A stretch of DNA of 64,000 bases from Phorcus lineatus (GCA_921293015.1 OV121086.1:24848254-24912253), one strand, 5' to 3'; shown: positions 30,490 to 43,990, counted from the first letter of the stretch. Numbers and translations: made by a program. The notes: a model not told the origin generated them from the sequence alone.

Positions 30490-31314
30490 AGTCGGATCAT
30501 TTTCTTTATTTGTATTTTTGTCGGATCAATAGCCATATGTTCATCCATTGACATGTACAGCTCTGAACAAAAGTTCGTTTCACTGTGAAAGATAAAACGA
30601 AAAGTTGAATTAGTCACCTGTTCGTAGCAAAATACTTTAATGTAAAAAAATTTAGATTATTTTGTGAAAAGATCATTTTCACATTACATATACAAGGGGC
30701 TGATATGAGGTCAAAATTAGGAAATGAATATTTTCTTTATATTCTCAGAAGATCATAAACTTTGGATAAATGATGCTTGAATAAGGCGATCTTTAATGAA
30801 CACTATTTTACATGATATTTGGAAACTTACTTTTCAGTTTAGGCTGTTGTACTTGTAGACTATTCCTAGAGATCCTATGTCCTAGTACAACCTCACCATT
30901 TATGTACAGAAATGTTGTTTATCGACATTGAATACATTACCTCATGACATCAAGCTTTCATCATCAGTTAATATAAAACTCAAAACTCGCGTGTTTTCAG
31001 GCTTTTATTTTTTCATTTCATTATGCTAGAAGGTCACCAACAATATCACACTGCTATACTACGTACCCATTTTCTGCTGGGTGAACAGAGGCATGTTTTG
31101 AACTGAGTCCCATGCCCAAGAAGACACCACAAGTCTCTCAACTCGTGTCTCGATGATGCTACAATTCACTTATAGCGGTCAACTGAGCAGGATTATGTGC
31201 TACCATCAAATACAACGTGTCACCTACAATCCCCAATTAGCTACATTTAGTAGCTCAGCTTTCTAGTGTTTTTGCTTTCGAAGAAAACGAGTATAAAATT
31301 AATTTTCACAGTTC
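30490..31314. other. 3' flank of the IL-17R-like gene
   Basis: Probable 3' UTR followed by AT-rich spacer. No perfect AATAAA was found close to the stop; an AATAAG lies near 30780. Confidence 0.4.
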
Positions 31315-32375
31315 ACGACTCCGGACCATATCTCAAAAAACCATTCAATATTTTGGTATGTGGTTAAGTCTAGTGGTGGCGTGGTGCCTTTTGCTATTTT
31401 GGTCATTCTGATTTTTTTTTCTGGTTTCCATGGAAACAATTTGAACTTAGTGTTGAACTTAGTGTTTCCGGGCATAACTCAAAAACCGTTCAATATTTAT
31501 TTTCGAAACTTGGTATGTGGTTAGATCTAGTGATGGAGTGGTGCCTTTTGCTTCTTTGGTTACTCAATGTTTTAATATTTTTCTGGTTTCCATGGAATTT
31601 GAACTTAGTGCATAAGGGGGTAAGGTAATTTTCCAACCTATATCTAAAAATCTAATGAGTAATATTTTACTAAACCTGGTATGTGGTTAGATCTAGTGCT
31701 TGGGTGGTACCTTCTGCTACTTTGGTTATTCTTGATTTTTCATTTCACTTGGTTTCCATGGAAAGAATTTGAACTTAGTGCATATGATAATTATAATATT
31801 TGAGTGTGTGTGAGTATCAAATGTCACATTCCCTACAATAAAAAAGTTGACAAATATATAAAACTCTTCCTTATGCACCATTGAAATTGTATATTTCACA
31901 AGTCATTATTATGTCAAGTTCATTGATGCTAATATATTAACCTTTTGATTATAGGTTTGGTATGGATTGTTTCTGGTATATGTTGCATTAAGATGATTAC
32001 GTTGGATTAAAAGTTTGAAAGGGGGGAATTACTGTGCATCGCATACACATATTTCTAGTTTTTATGTAAGACCATATCGTGCACAAAGAGAGGAACATAT
32101 AAACCATTAGTTTTGCCTTGTTCTATTATTGTTCAAGCGCTAGACCAATGCTGAGTGGTTTGGATATTTTGATAGTTTAAGGATGTTGGAATGTATGGTT
32201 GAGGCTACTTTATTTTTTGGTGATTAAGCACATTTTAGTTTTATTTTCACTTATTTTAACGTTAATGATATTGTTGGTGATGTTTTAACAATATTGCTGT
32301 TGATTTCATGGACAATCTTTCGTGATGTCAATAAATAACATTTCTTTATTACAGCACAAAGGATAGGCGGTGCCT
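31315..32375 (+). mobile_element. Family F2 repeat element, copy a (three internal repeats)
   Basis: Three tandem units of about 120-170 bp, each with a cttggtatgtggttagatct segment, agtg-tggtgccttttgct and ctggtttccatggaa, occupy 31315-31790. A long tail follows (32030-32375) that recurs inverted at 44995-45250, while 31840-32030 recurs inverted at about 59700-59880. It is thus a dispersed multi-copy element, probably non-autonomous. No coding capacity. Confidence 0.75.
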
Positions 32376-33119
32376 CTTCCATAACTCAGACGCCCCAAAA
32401 GTTAAAACAACATCTGTTATGGTTGGTTGCACTGAAATTGACTACACTGTTACCTTTCCTAACTAATAGACTGATCAAATGAAAAAATATTTATAGAGAA
32501 TGACTTTATTTATTATATTATTCATCAACAAATATGATTTTAAAAATCAAGCATAAGTAATACCATAACATATCAACTAATGACTATATTCAAAAATAAA
32601 AAATATCTGTATATTCTAAAATAATCAGCACTCATACATATGCAGGAAACATTGTGGTCCAAATTTTAATAAAACATTTATAGATTATGACCTTATTCAT
32701 GATATTTTTCAACAAAAAAATATTTTGTAAAAATAAAACATACGATCAAGCATAAATTAATTCAAAATATAAACTAATGACTTTATTTAGATATTCTGTA
32801 TATTCTAAAGAATTCATCACCATTACATATTCTGTACCCTTTTGTGACTTTATGTATTCTACTCTCTGGCGTCCAGCCATTATTGGTGTGAATATACTGA
32901 CACCTGTACCGGATATTTATATACCATTGTTTATGCTGGTCAAACAATTTATAAGTTAGTGAATAACTAACTTAGTGTCATGTAAAGTAAAGTATTAGTA
33001 AAATCCCCTGAAAAAATAAATCTACAGGAGAGTAATTCGTGTAATTTAATGTTTTGAAATATTTTGGCATTTGTGAGTTTCTTTTTACATAATTAACTCT
33101 TGTGAAAGACTGCTTCAAG
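32376..33119. other. AT-rich stretch, nothing recognised
   Basis: No gene, RNA or repeat recognised apart from mild internal similarity between 32470-32640 and 32670-32810 (tttatagagaatgactttat-like), suggesting an old duplication. Confidence 0.4.
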
Positions 33120-33124
33120 CTTTG

Positions 33125-33740
33125 AGTGTTTATGTAAGCAACGCCATCAAAATGATAGTACGTTTCATGCTTTTTATTGCCATCGCATCCCGAATATAGA
33201 CGGTATCTTTCCTCTCGAAATCTGGCAACTTAGCAACACTGTTTATCATTTCTTCTAACTTGTGAGTCAAATCAGCTTTGGACGCCTTCCTCATTGATTC
33301 ATCTTAGTTAAAAGTAATGTAAGAACTAATCCTATGGAATGTACAAGAACTTTGGCCTTTATGACAATATAACGAAAAGCTGTCAAGCACAAAGTTCATT
33401 GCCTTATACATGATCATGGATAGTCAGAATCATTTCAAACCGCCCACAGCACAGACTGCTTTAGTTAGCGTCCGTATCGTCATTTTAAGATCCATGAACA
33501 GATAGGAGTTCGTCATTCTAGCGTTCTTCATCTCTCTGCACCATTCGATTCCATCTGCCATGACATTTTGTTATCAAGATAGGAGCATACATTCGGTATC
33601 TCTGGTTCCGCTCTACCCTGGTTACGGTCATTATACACAGGCAGGTGATTGCTTGTCCTTGTTGACGGTACTCCTTCAGCATCTTAAGATCAAACATATG
33701 GAATTCCAGAAAGTTCGGTGTGGTGGGCAGTTCTTTGTTT
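33125..33740 (-). other. Possible degraded coding fragment, antisense
   Basis: Two - strand open stretches have protein-like composition: about 33562-33430 (MADGIEWCREMKNARMTNSY ...) and about 33302-33130 (DESMRKASKADLTHKLEEMI ... KLPDFERKDTVYIRDAM). They lie in order but are separated by stops, as in a decayed gene or transposon ORF. I do not recognise the family, and open stretches of 45-55 codons can arise by chance. Confidence 0.2.
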
Positions 33741-33949
33741 ACCTATCACATATAGCCTCTTAGGAACCTTATAGAAAAACATAATCTTTACTTTCATGGA
33801 TAGGTTTTTCATAGATAGTTCTACCTTTAGGGAAGTAAAACTGAGTTCACAATGATTGGCAAGCAACAACAGCTTGATAAGATTCATTATGCTGACAGTA
33901 TGATTGACGAAGTTTGTGTTCATATCAACGCATATGAAGTTTTGAGAAC

Positions 33950-35042
33950 TACAGCTGCATGCCAAAAGTTTGTTCACATACCTGTATATACTAGTGCAAA
34001 TATCATGTAATTTGAGATGCCTTTGAGGTATCGTTGCGTTGCGAAAAATAAACGTATAATATTGAATTTTCAATACACATATGCAGATCCATTCTTCTTT
34101 AAGGTAAATGTTTATCATACCCGACAATTACCCGTAACAGTTTTGGCAGGTCATTGAAGTGACCAGGGGTCAAAATTACGAAAACACGAATTTTTATTTT
34201 TCTCCATAAAATCCTTTAAAGAGCCACTCCGTGTTTTTCTTAACATATTATTTACCTTTGATACGAACCTAATTGTCATATGTGGTGATATAAATCAAAT
34301 CATCTTAACTTTTCATGTCCAAAAGACATATTTATGACAAATACTGTTTTCCATGAAATTCTAAAAACAGCCATATAAATGCACAGAGGTGTAGATATCA
34401 CGTTCAATATAGCTGGATACCAGTTATATAACCTAACAAACACTATCAACTCCTAACTGACCACCTGGCGGTTTTAGATAAGTCTCCAAAATTACGTTTG
34501 ACCATTTGACGCGCGCCACTGTCCGGTTTTCGATTATAATTGCGACGTTCTACCTTCATATTGTCACTGAAAAAAACCCAATAAGCCTTAAAAATGTGTC
34601 TTTTTGGTCACAGTCGATACTTCGCGATCAAATGACACCATTGTTTAAGTTGAGCATATATGACTCCAACAACTCACGGAGTGGCTCTTTAAAAGTTTTT
34701 ATCTTCTTTAAAAATACGTCACGTTAGGTCAGTGTGTCAGTGTGATTATGTTGGTTTTAATCTCAGAGAGTCGAAATGGAACATTTTATTTGACATTTAA
34801 CGAAATCGAAATTTCTAAAATGTGCCCCCCTCTGTTTTTATCAATATATTCCAAAATTTTGGCACCAGAGACAAGACGATCCCCCAAAAAAGTTCAAGAA
34901 TGGCTATTTCACCCATGGAAAGTGGGTGATCAATTATCAGTTTTCCTGAAGTTATTCTATTGACGTTGAAACGAAACCTAAATTTCATGATATTTGCACT
35001 ACGATTCAGTGGTAAATGAACAAACTTTCGGTATGCAGCTGT
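33950..35042 (+). mobile_element. MITE B (same family as A), interrupted by a nested MITE
   Basis: The ends (cagctgcatgccaaaagttt at left, actttcggtatgcagctg at right) match those of MITE A at 19156-19785, including the internal gcaaatatcatg segments. B is 1093 bp, but removing the nested element at 34215-34693 leaves about 614 bp, close to the 630 bp of A. Confidence 0.72.
34215..34693. mobile_element. Nested MITE with TTAA-like target site
   Basis: Perfect 19-bp inverted ends: TTTAAAGAGCCACTCCGTG at 34215-34233 and its reverse complement at 34675-34693. If TTAA within TTTAAA is the duplicated target, the element begins AGAGCCACTCCGTG, which suits a piggyBac-type target preference. No coding capacity. 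Confidence 0.75.
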
Positions 35043-35374
35043 ATATGTACCTGGGAACAGCGCCGTTTTGTTTGTCCTGGCTGAGCCGGTGTTTTCGTGA
35101 AAAAGGTTTATTCAGTAAAATATTATTAAAACATCAAATTAAGATGATGTGTGGCCGAGGGGTATATATAACAACTCACCTCGGCCATGGCATGACATGA
35201 AGTGGCCAATTTGATGATGCCATCGTCACGGAACAGGCATAGGACGAGATACTTCTGTGTTACGATCAGAGAGTGAAATAGCTTGTAACCGAGCATAGAG
35301 AAATGAAGCAATCTGAACGAAATTTATTATGAAATACATCCGGCGGCATGTTGGAACAAGTCGCTAAATAAATT

Positions 35375-35473
35375 TTATCATCATCATCAGCAGCATCATC
35401 ATCATCATCATCATTATTACCATTTCTGCAGTAATATTCACAGGGAGTACTCGATATTTAATTGATGTCGTTA

Positions 35474-35522
<49 letters not shown>

Positions 35523-35575
35523 CATAAAGATCATTTCTGCACTGATATTCACAGCAGGTACTCGCCTGTACATGT
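35375..35575. repeat. (ATC)n and (ATT)n microsatellites with flanking duplication
   Basis: (ATC)n at about 35378-35412 and (ATT)n at about 35472-35521. A phrase of about 45 bp (catttctgcagtaatattca then cagggagtactcg) occurs before and after the ATT tract. Confidence 0.85.
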
Positions 35576-35629
35576 AAACCGGAAGTTGTTGCTCCTCTGC
35601 TAACGACAACCCAATATAAGACAATGGAG

Positions 35630-36870
35630 CGAATCAATTATTTTATTTTAGTGACATTGGAGGATTTGATGATGGACTTCAGATCTAGGTATAATCCTCT
35701 TCAAATATTACTCTCCCAATAAGTCAATATCAGTTAATTTTAAATAAGGATATCCTAATTAGTGTCACCATAGTAAAAGTATCAGAAACCAAAGGTTTCA
35801 AACAAATCGCACAACGACTTTGGATGAAGAAATTTGATTTTCAAATTAATCAAATGAACATGTGTTTAAAATTAACTCTGATATATGAAAGGTTATTTAT
35901 ATATGTACAGGTAACCGATTGTAGACCCAAAAAAACCAGTAACTTGTTTTTGTCTACCAACTGTAAAAATAACTTTCTATCTATCTATCTGCTTGACAAC
36001 GACACAAGAATTCCATATTCTAAAAAAAAACCTCAAAGAAGTTTTGCGTTAGTTTAACATTTCAAAAATTTCTTTGCCTTTCAAAGTATAATGCTGTCTT
36101 ACTAAAATGTTTATTGTTCAATCACTTGGTAGGCCTGATTGAAACTAACAATCGAAGATGACGATGAAATATATATCATATATACATCCTTGTTTCATGG
36201 GTTTTCAGACAGTTAAGAAAGATAAACCTATATTTCACGGATTACTGGAATGCATCGATGAGAAAACAATCCTTATTCATTTGGTAGCAAATTATCTATG
36301 AAACCTATGGACATAACATCTTCAACTAAACAGTTTAACAACGTAGTATAACCCGCTTTGTGACTTAGTATCTTCTCAATTTCTTTCAGAAAAGATACTT
36401 AAAATGACTGGCCGAAAACGAATGATAATGGAAAACAGATGATTTGACGATATGCAATATGTCGCCTTCAGTTTTCTCTTAAACATTGTTTCAAGAGAGT
36501 GTTCTCCAACTGTCATTAGTTTTGAACAGAAGTACATCGCCTCAATTCCGGCGTTCAACATTTATCTTTTGCACATTGCACTGTTCATGAACTAAGCTCT
36601 AGGGGCAGTATTTCTGTATCCGTTTTCTTGAACTAGTTCCTTAAAAGGTTCGAACTGCCAACACTTACTTCGATTCGAAACATGGAAGGGACACGTTTCG
36701 AAAAAATATGTAATTACCGACCTCGAACACGGGTTCAAGTTAGATTAACCCTCACGCACGTGAATCATGAATGCCGAGGCCATGTTTTTCTTTTTCTCGT
36801 TTGCATACACTGTTTGTCAAACTGACCTAATGAAAAAAAGGAAAAAATAAAAATATTAAAACACAAGACA
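35630..36870. other. AT-rich stretch, nothing recognised
   Basis: No supportable gene, RNA or repeat was identified on either strand. Confidence 0.4.
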
Positions 36871-36874
36871 TTAA

Positions 36875-36968
36875 GGTCTCCGTGGCCGAGTTGAACAGCT
36901 GTTTTTACATACAGTCATTACTCTCAGGATGGCGTTGAAAGTCCCGCAAAGACCTCGTTCGAGGCATA
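36875..36968 (+). mobile_element. tRNA-like SINE head
   Basis: A box-like TGGCCGAGTTG at 36883-36893 and B box-like CGTTCGAGGCA at about 36956-36966 lie about 73 bp apart behind a GGTCTCC start, as in a class II (Leu/Ser-like) tRNA with a long variable arm. No matching 3' acceptor strand is present, so this is a tRNA-derived SINE or pseudo-tRNA and not a functional tRNA. Confidence 0.4.
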
Positions 36969-38500
36969 GTATTATTACTCAGTTTGTGTCATTCCATTTA
37001 TTAATTTGTCAGTTTTGAAAATACGTTTTATGCTAAAGTCTAATAAAAAAAAAATAGGTTATAGAATAAAGTTATTTGGCTCTGTAGCTCATCATAGATT
37101 CCAATACGATGGATGTAGACTGACGCTTCAAATAATGCAATATCCATGTAGTAGCTATTATGATTTATCAATATTTGTAGGCCTGGTCAGGTAAAAGATA
37201 AGTTACCAGAGAATAGCAGCGACATTTACAATCTAATTAGGCTAGCATTCGTACTTATCATGATTCCATACCATTCGTCAATACAGTCTTTGTTCGTTAT
37301 AGAACAAAATAATCGTTTATCATAAAACCATAATTATTTACACGATCATAATACAATTACATTTGGCTTTTATTGGTAAAATCTGTCACGTGACCTGCAA
37401 TTTTGACAGCCGGTGTGTGTCATGTCTGAGAAAATTTAGTCAAATTTAAGAAATAAGGTACATTTTGTCAAACCTTTTTGTGTCAGGGCGTGTCTTACGT
37501 ATTAGTGTGGACCATGAGGGTTACACTTGATATCTCAAGAGGGTCAAATCGGAAGACGCCAATATATCGTAAACACAACGAATGCACAGACACTGCATAT
37601 CTCTCAATATTACTCACTATCCTTACTCAAGTAATCTACCTCGTAAGTTATTTAACAAATATTTACGTATTCAGGTAGTAAAGTGGATTTTTAAAGGCCG
37701 GAAGTATTTAATATTACGTTACATTAAATCCGCATGAACTACGATATCGAAAATATTAAGATTTTGCTCATAACCAGAAAAGCGGAAACGGCAGCCGCTA
37801 TGGTCAGTCTAATAACAATGCTAATACTGTGTTATTAATTCGGTTAATTTACAACATTGCTTTGATAAAACATATTTCATAATTTGTTCTCAGTTCAGAG
37901 TTTAGCTAAATTCAAAAGCTGCACACAGTACTAGTTCAGCCGTTTCCAAGTGTCAATAATTTATCCGTTTTGTGCACAGCTAACCATAGATTTTTATATG
38001 TCCAAGCCGACAGAAGCTGTCTTAACGTTTTCATTGTTAATTGCAGGTAAAGTGTAAAGAATGTTTAGTATTTCACTGCATCGATAAAAAGTTTAAGTGA
38101 ATGCATAAGTCCTCGTAAACCTTAAAATAGCCAATTTAAACCGTAAAAGCGTGCACTAGTGCCTTTCACGCCGGGTAACAAGATTGGTGATAGACTGATG
38201 GTGTACTCGTGTATGCTATTTTTTCTTGTTGGGCAAGGTTGAAAGCAATCCCGGACACGTACACAGACCTAGCTGACGGTCGTTATTATGCAAATGAAAC
38301 ATGTATAATTTGGTTAATGCAACTGTTATAGCCGGTGGTCACACGACACCTTCTTATGACCCATCTAGCTGGAGTTCAACTAGGATGAGTTCTAAGCCAT
38401 GTATTATTCATATTTTTTTTATCAATGCACCTATCATAATATTATAAAGCCTGTAGTTATTGATCAGAGTATGGATAATTTAATGCCATTATTATCTGCA
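36969..38500. other. Mostly unique AT-rich stretch; F1 relic end at 37075-37105
   Basis: ttatttggctctgtagctca at about 37074-37093 matches the left end of F1 elements. Otherwise nothing recognised. Confidence 0.4.
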
Positions 38501-38501
38501 T

Positions 38502-38738
38502 ATGCCATTCTCATATTTTTATTTTCCATTGTTTCAAGAACAACGACAATTACATCTCTTATATGAATATTGTTTGAAACGGGGATTAAGTGTGAATATT
38601 GTCAAGTCAAAGATAACTGTTTTCAATAATGGGGGAATACTATCCAAACATGAAAAATTAACTTATGACAATATAAATCTCGAAACTGTAAACTTAATAC
38701 CTCCGTATTGTATTTTCATCCAGACTGGTATGGATTAA
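38502..38738 (+). mobile_element. LINE reverse transcriptase fragment
   Basis: One open frame includes QEQRQLHLLYEYCLKRGLSV then NIVKSKITVFNNGG. The L..Y....L.VN..KSK..VF..GG pattern is the RT segment just after the YADD box. The YADD box itself and the upstream palm are missing. It is a decayed, isolated piece. Confidence 0.55.
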
Positions 38739-39200
38739 AGCTTGTGAAACTTAAGCTGTAGCACGAAAAAGCATTTGAACCAGTGGTAATTGATTCTTGG
38801 GGGAAATGGACGATTTTGTTATCAGCTTCATCGACAAAGCCCTAGAAGCCAAAGTAAACCACAGCCTCAACGTATTCATCACCTAACCCCAAAAATAAGT
38901 CAACAAAGTTATCCAAAAAAAACCTTATTCCCAAGATAAATAGCCCCGACGGCAATTAGCCGCGTTCATCATCAGCTTCCCATGCCTCAGACTTATACCC
39001 AACTTCCGCCGCCTTCTCAAATTACAAGCCATCTTCAGAGCTGTCACATTGGCTCTTGGTGTGAACTATAAGGGTTCGAGACGGCATATCTCCGAAAATA
39101 TTTGCAAATTGGATAATAAATAAGTGCTATTTTTGAAAAGTAATAGTAAGTCTACACTATGAATTTAACAAAAAACTGAATTATATCGATGGGAAATATC

Positions 39201-39290
39201 TAAGATAATTGCCTGAGACAGAGGGCATTATTAAGATAATTGCCCGGGGCAGAGGGCATTATCAAGATAATTGCCCGGGTTAGAGGGTAG
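39201..39290. repeat. 33-bp tandem repeat, about 3 copies
   Basis: Unit taagataattgcccggggca then gagggcattat, three imperfect copies. Confidence 0.8.
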
Positions 39291-39436
39291 CGTGATTGCA
39301 TCAGGTTACGTAAAATAGTGTCCCGCAAGAATCCATGTTTGTTTCCATGTTGAGTCCAGCTAAATTGGTGGCTTACACGAAAGCACGCAGGTAGTGAGGT
39401 CATAGTCTGCCTTCGCTTGTAGTTTTATACGTTTTA

Positions 39437-42400
39437 TTACGGTGTAATACATACTAAACGGCACCAGAGCTCTTCTCTATCGTAATACAGGCTTGCACGG
39501 TGACATATCCGGTGGATAAGGAGGTCACCGAATGCCAGACCACACATCTCACATTGTCCATGAACAGGTCCAGGTCTCCAGGCAGCACACAGGTTCACCA
39601 CATATCTGGCAGCAGTCTTCAGAGAGGGACACACCTTTGCAACCTTCCAGGCCATATGAGGTGTGATGTCAGGATGGATGTCCAGGAAGTGACGTGTATC
39701 TGGGTCTGCAGCAATCCTACTCTTCCACGCCTCTAATTCCTTCTTTCTCACTGCCTCCTTTAGTTCCCTTTTCCATAACATTTGAGCAATGAATGAGCCA
39801 GATTCAACAAACTGTCAAGATGGCTAGAAGTTCATATTTAGAAAGCACATTATATGTCCTTAATAAAGCCTGAGTTTGATGCTGCACAGTTAAAACGGTA
39901 CAGTGAGAGTCGTGTTTGAATCAGTTTCTTTGGAAGAAGATTGTTTCCATAATGGCATAGATGTCCCAAGAAGAACAGTTTTCTTATAGTGATACTCGCT
40001 TCTATTGGAAGCCAACCCAGTAGAGAATTACCTATATCTGTTCTGATACGACGTGGAATACCTTGGGCTTGTTTCAGGGCGAACTTTTAGAGCTCTTTCG
40101 AGAACAATGAGTTCATGAGGGGATAGGTTAGACCAAAGTTCACAGCCAAAGAGGGCTTTTGGAATACTAACAGATCGAATCATCTTGGAGCTAGTTAGGG
40201 TTTTAAGAGCACTAGCGTGAAGACCTGAGTTTATTTAGGCAGTTGAAGAGGACCTTAGTTTGGAGACAGCATCAAGAGTTCTCTCCCATGTATTGGAAGA
40301 CGCTTCAAGGATTATTCCAACATGTTTGATTCCTGAAAGACGAAATTCTTTCGTGGTCATGTCCTTTTTGGATAATTTCATTAGTTTTCCTTTTAATAGG
40401 AGAAAAAGTAACCGCCAACTAGCACTGTAAGTTTCACATATTGATAGCATAGCCTGGATGTAAGTTGAAACCGGGCCATTGATAGCTATGTCGTCTGCTT
40501 GAGTTGGAGCTAAGATATGCAGATCAAGAACCATGGCACCTTTGTTGCTGGACGACAGTTGGTCTAGGAGTTCATTAATGTATAGTAGGTAGAGTTTTGC
40601 CGAGAGCACGCTACATTGCCGAACACCTCTGTATAGTTGAAACCGGGCCACTGATAGCTATGTCGTCTGCTTGAGTTGGAGCTAAGATATGCAGATCAAG
40701 AACCATGGCACCTTTGTTGCTGGACGACAGTTGGTCTAGGAGTTCATTAATGAATAGTAGGTAGAGTTTTGCCGAGAGCACGCTACATTGACGAACACCT
40801 CTGTATAGTTTGAACCATGAAGACATTTTGTTATTCACAAACAGTATATATAGAGTCCGACCTCTCTAGGTAGTGGTTAACAGTTTCTTGCACAATAAAT
40901 GAAGCGTCACAGGATGACAGCCCCTTCATAAAGCTGCATTGTTGATTGCATGGGAACGTCTTACTGTCTGTAAGTTGAGGCATCCTTTTACTTATAATCA
41001 TTTCAAGAACTTTACAGATCACTGGTAGTAGAGTTACGCCACGATAGGAGTCTGGGGAAGTTCGAGACTTCTTTCCACCCTTATATATTGGTACAATCAC
41101 TCCTCTCTTCCATTGTCGGGGATGTACCCAGTGGTTAGTATGAGGTTAAAGAGATTGGTAATCGGTTTAAGTACCTCCCACCATGTTTAAGGTGCTCGTA
41201 GAATATGTTATCAAGACCACATGCTTCTTTGTTCTTCAGCTTACTGCATACGGACTCTAGTTGTTTTTTATTTGTAAGATCGAAGTTGTTAGGAGTATCG
41301 GAATGTTTTTGATTGAGCCGAATCTCGCTTACAAGTTTCTCAATATACTGTTGAAACTCTGCGTCAAAGTGTTCATCATTCTTGTCAGCAAAGACTTCTT
41401 TCATGTGGTCTGACATAGCATCACAAAGCTCTTTGTCTTCCTTATTTTCCGGTCTCCGACTTCAAGGGATACTAATTGTTGTTTTTTATTGCTGCGTCAA
41501 ATAAGTGATCAAAACATATTCTGGTCAATTTCTCCAGCACTGTCGAAGTCATCGAAGTAATTTGCTTCGGATTGTGAGGATTGTGAAGATGCATCTCGTA
41601 GTTTATATCTAAATTGATCTTTCGCGTCTTTGTATGCTCTATATGTTGGAAGTTCTCCACCTCTTGGCTGACCAACAAGGATCCATGCGGGGCGCTTTTC
41701 TAGCATTGATATGTGGTACTCTTTGACTACTCCGTTCCAGTATGGCTTGATGTATTTCCTGACTTTGGGTTTCTGTAGATTTATATTGCTTGCCTCCAGA
41801 AGGGAGTCAATAATTTGCCCGTGGAAGGTTTCGATGTCAGACACTGGGAATCCAGCTTCCGGAACGTTGATCCCCCACAGCAAGTAGGAGACTGCGAATG
41901 TGTAGTTTGATATACAATTGTCTTGTACTGCCTTGTCCCAGCAGAACTTAGAATAAAGTGTAACCTTCTTGCTGGACTTACGACTTGTACTCACCCTGAC
42001 CCCGAAATGACTGGATGATGATCAGAAACGTTTAGAGGGTTATCATCGAGAACAAAGGCAGATTATATGAGGATTGCTATGTGATCAAACAGAAGGATAA
42101 AGTCTACTATGGAAGTAGGTCCTCCGACATAGGCCTGAAACTTGATAGTTCCACCATTACAATATGATTGGGCATTGATAGGCACTAGCTTCAGATCACG
42201 AGAAAACTTCTCTATCTTCCTGTTTCTTTTTGTTTTCGAAGCTTCGAATCTTGGGCCGCTGAGAAGCGTTAAGATCACCGATGACAATGACACTACCATT
42301 CAGCAGGTATCCAAAGCATATATCCGTTAAGTAATCAACGTAGTAGTCGAAGAGTTCATCCGATCTGTTTGAAGGTGGAAGATATACAGACAGAATATAT

Positions 42401-43990
42401 AGAGGTTGAAGGTCGTTGCAAAGAAGCTGAATAAAACTTATCCCATCACAGTCAATATCTTGCTTCATTATGCTGTTTTGAAGTCCATTTTTGCACAGGA
42501 GTGCACAGACACTCTCTTTGAACAGTCTTGAACCTGCTGGAAGTTATTTGCGATACAGAAGTAGTCCTCGTGAACGGAGTCCATGAAACACATGTTATAG
42601 TCTCTTAGTTGGTGGTCAACTATACCCCATATATCGACTTTGTTTTCCTTTAGGCACTGGTTGAGGGAGGGTACGCTAGACATTATTCCCCTGACACTCC
42701 ATGACTTTAGATATAAGGTTTGAATCGCGTTGAACATCACTGTGTGGAAGGAACATGCTCATGTTGACTTTGGTGGGTTTTTTCCGTTTCTCTGATTAAG
42801 TGCAAGAACTATTCCCTTGACAATAATGGTTTAATTATTATGTTATCAGGCTAGAAAGATGCGCTCTCTAATTATTCCTTGAACTTAACCAGTACATTGA
42901 CTTGAGCAGATGCAGTCCTCCTTTCAGGGCGGTTGAAGATTCGTATGAATGTAACAGTGACATTGCGTTTCTCAAGGAACCGTTTTAGAGACTGTGCAGA
43001 ACTGTATTTATGGATTAAACCAATGTAAAATCTAGCAGTTCTTGTTCTTGGAGGGGCTGCACGGAAATCCTCAGCTTGATCACGGGTAGCAGTACATTTG
43101 TCATGGACAGTTATCTTTTCCTCTTCAGAAACGGAAGTTCCTAGAATATTGGGAGCTTGTACGTCGGTTTGCTGCTGTATGTTGTTGGGATACGTTGAAT
43201 GTACTCATGCAAGTCATTTTCCTTTAGCTTTGATGGAATTTATTATTCTTTACACACTGATTCACTGCTATGCAACCTATCGGGATCAATTTCTTGTGTT
43301 TTAGTTGCACAAGTAGAGGCTTCACTTGAAACGCTGGCAAATGATTTCTGAATATCTTGGGAGTTTTCATTCTTTATATCCACTTTCCTAGCTATTAATT
43401 CGAAGGATTTTAGTTGTTTCTCTACCGTAGCTAGTCTGCGTTTGCAGTCAGTTTTTTTTAGTTATTTCGACACGTTACGTCAATGCTGGCTAAGTCAGTC
43501 TATGTTGAGGAGTCACTTTGGACTTATGATTCGATATTCCAAGACTACGTTCGTTTGAAATTCTTGATATCTCAAAGCATGTGTCATTTGTTTTATTTAG
43601 ATTCATGTACACTTTTCTTCAATTCATTGATCTTCTGTTCAAAAATGTTGTAACACATAGCGATTTTAATAGTATCTGTTTTCAATTCATGTCTGCGCTC
43701 TTTTTTTCGTATGATGATTTTAGTCCACAGATCTCATTAGTCCTTTCCTTGGTGATTGAGTGTAAGTCTGCACATTTTGCCATACATTCAATGTGTTCAT
43801 CACGTCTCATATTGTGCTCATGCCGTAATTGCTCAACTGCATATCGAAACAGTCTATTACGGTGCAGTTCGAGAAGCACATGCCTATACCATATATGACA
43901 GCTACATGAACTTGACATTGTTTCTCCGATTCGGTAAGAGCAGTAATTTTTACAATATATGTTTTCAAAATTAGGACATAAAGACATGCT
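39437..43990 (-). mobile_element. Decayed near-full-length LINE, antisense
   Basis: Reading the - strand from right to left: coiled-coil ORF1 remnants (43990-43440); an ORF1 RRM-like segment RFYIGLIHKYSSAQSLKRFL then EKRNVTV (about 43070-42900); endonuclease LYLKSWSVRGI (about 42710), SVIVIGDLNAS (about 42290) and VSDHHP (about 42020); linker (41994-41500); RT KEACGLDNI (about 41230), YRGVTLLPVICKVLE (about 41040), the LYRGVRQCSVLSAKLYLL block and the QADDIAI box; C-terminal CEMCGLAFGDLLIHRICHR (about 39540-39480). Many frameshifts and stops. The central RT segment is duplicated. It differs from the LINEs at 5.6 and 20.3 kb. Confidence 0.85.
40464..40807 (-). repeat. 172-bp tandem duplication of the LINE RT core
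   Basis: Positions 40464-40635 and 40636-40807 are nearly identical and encode the same RT stretch including QADDIAI. The duplication occurred within this copy after insertion, or in its source. Confidence 0.88.
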
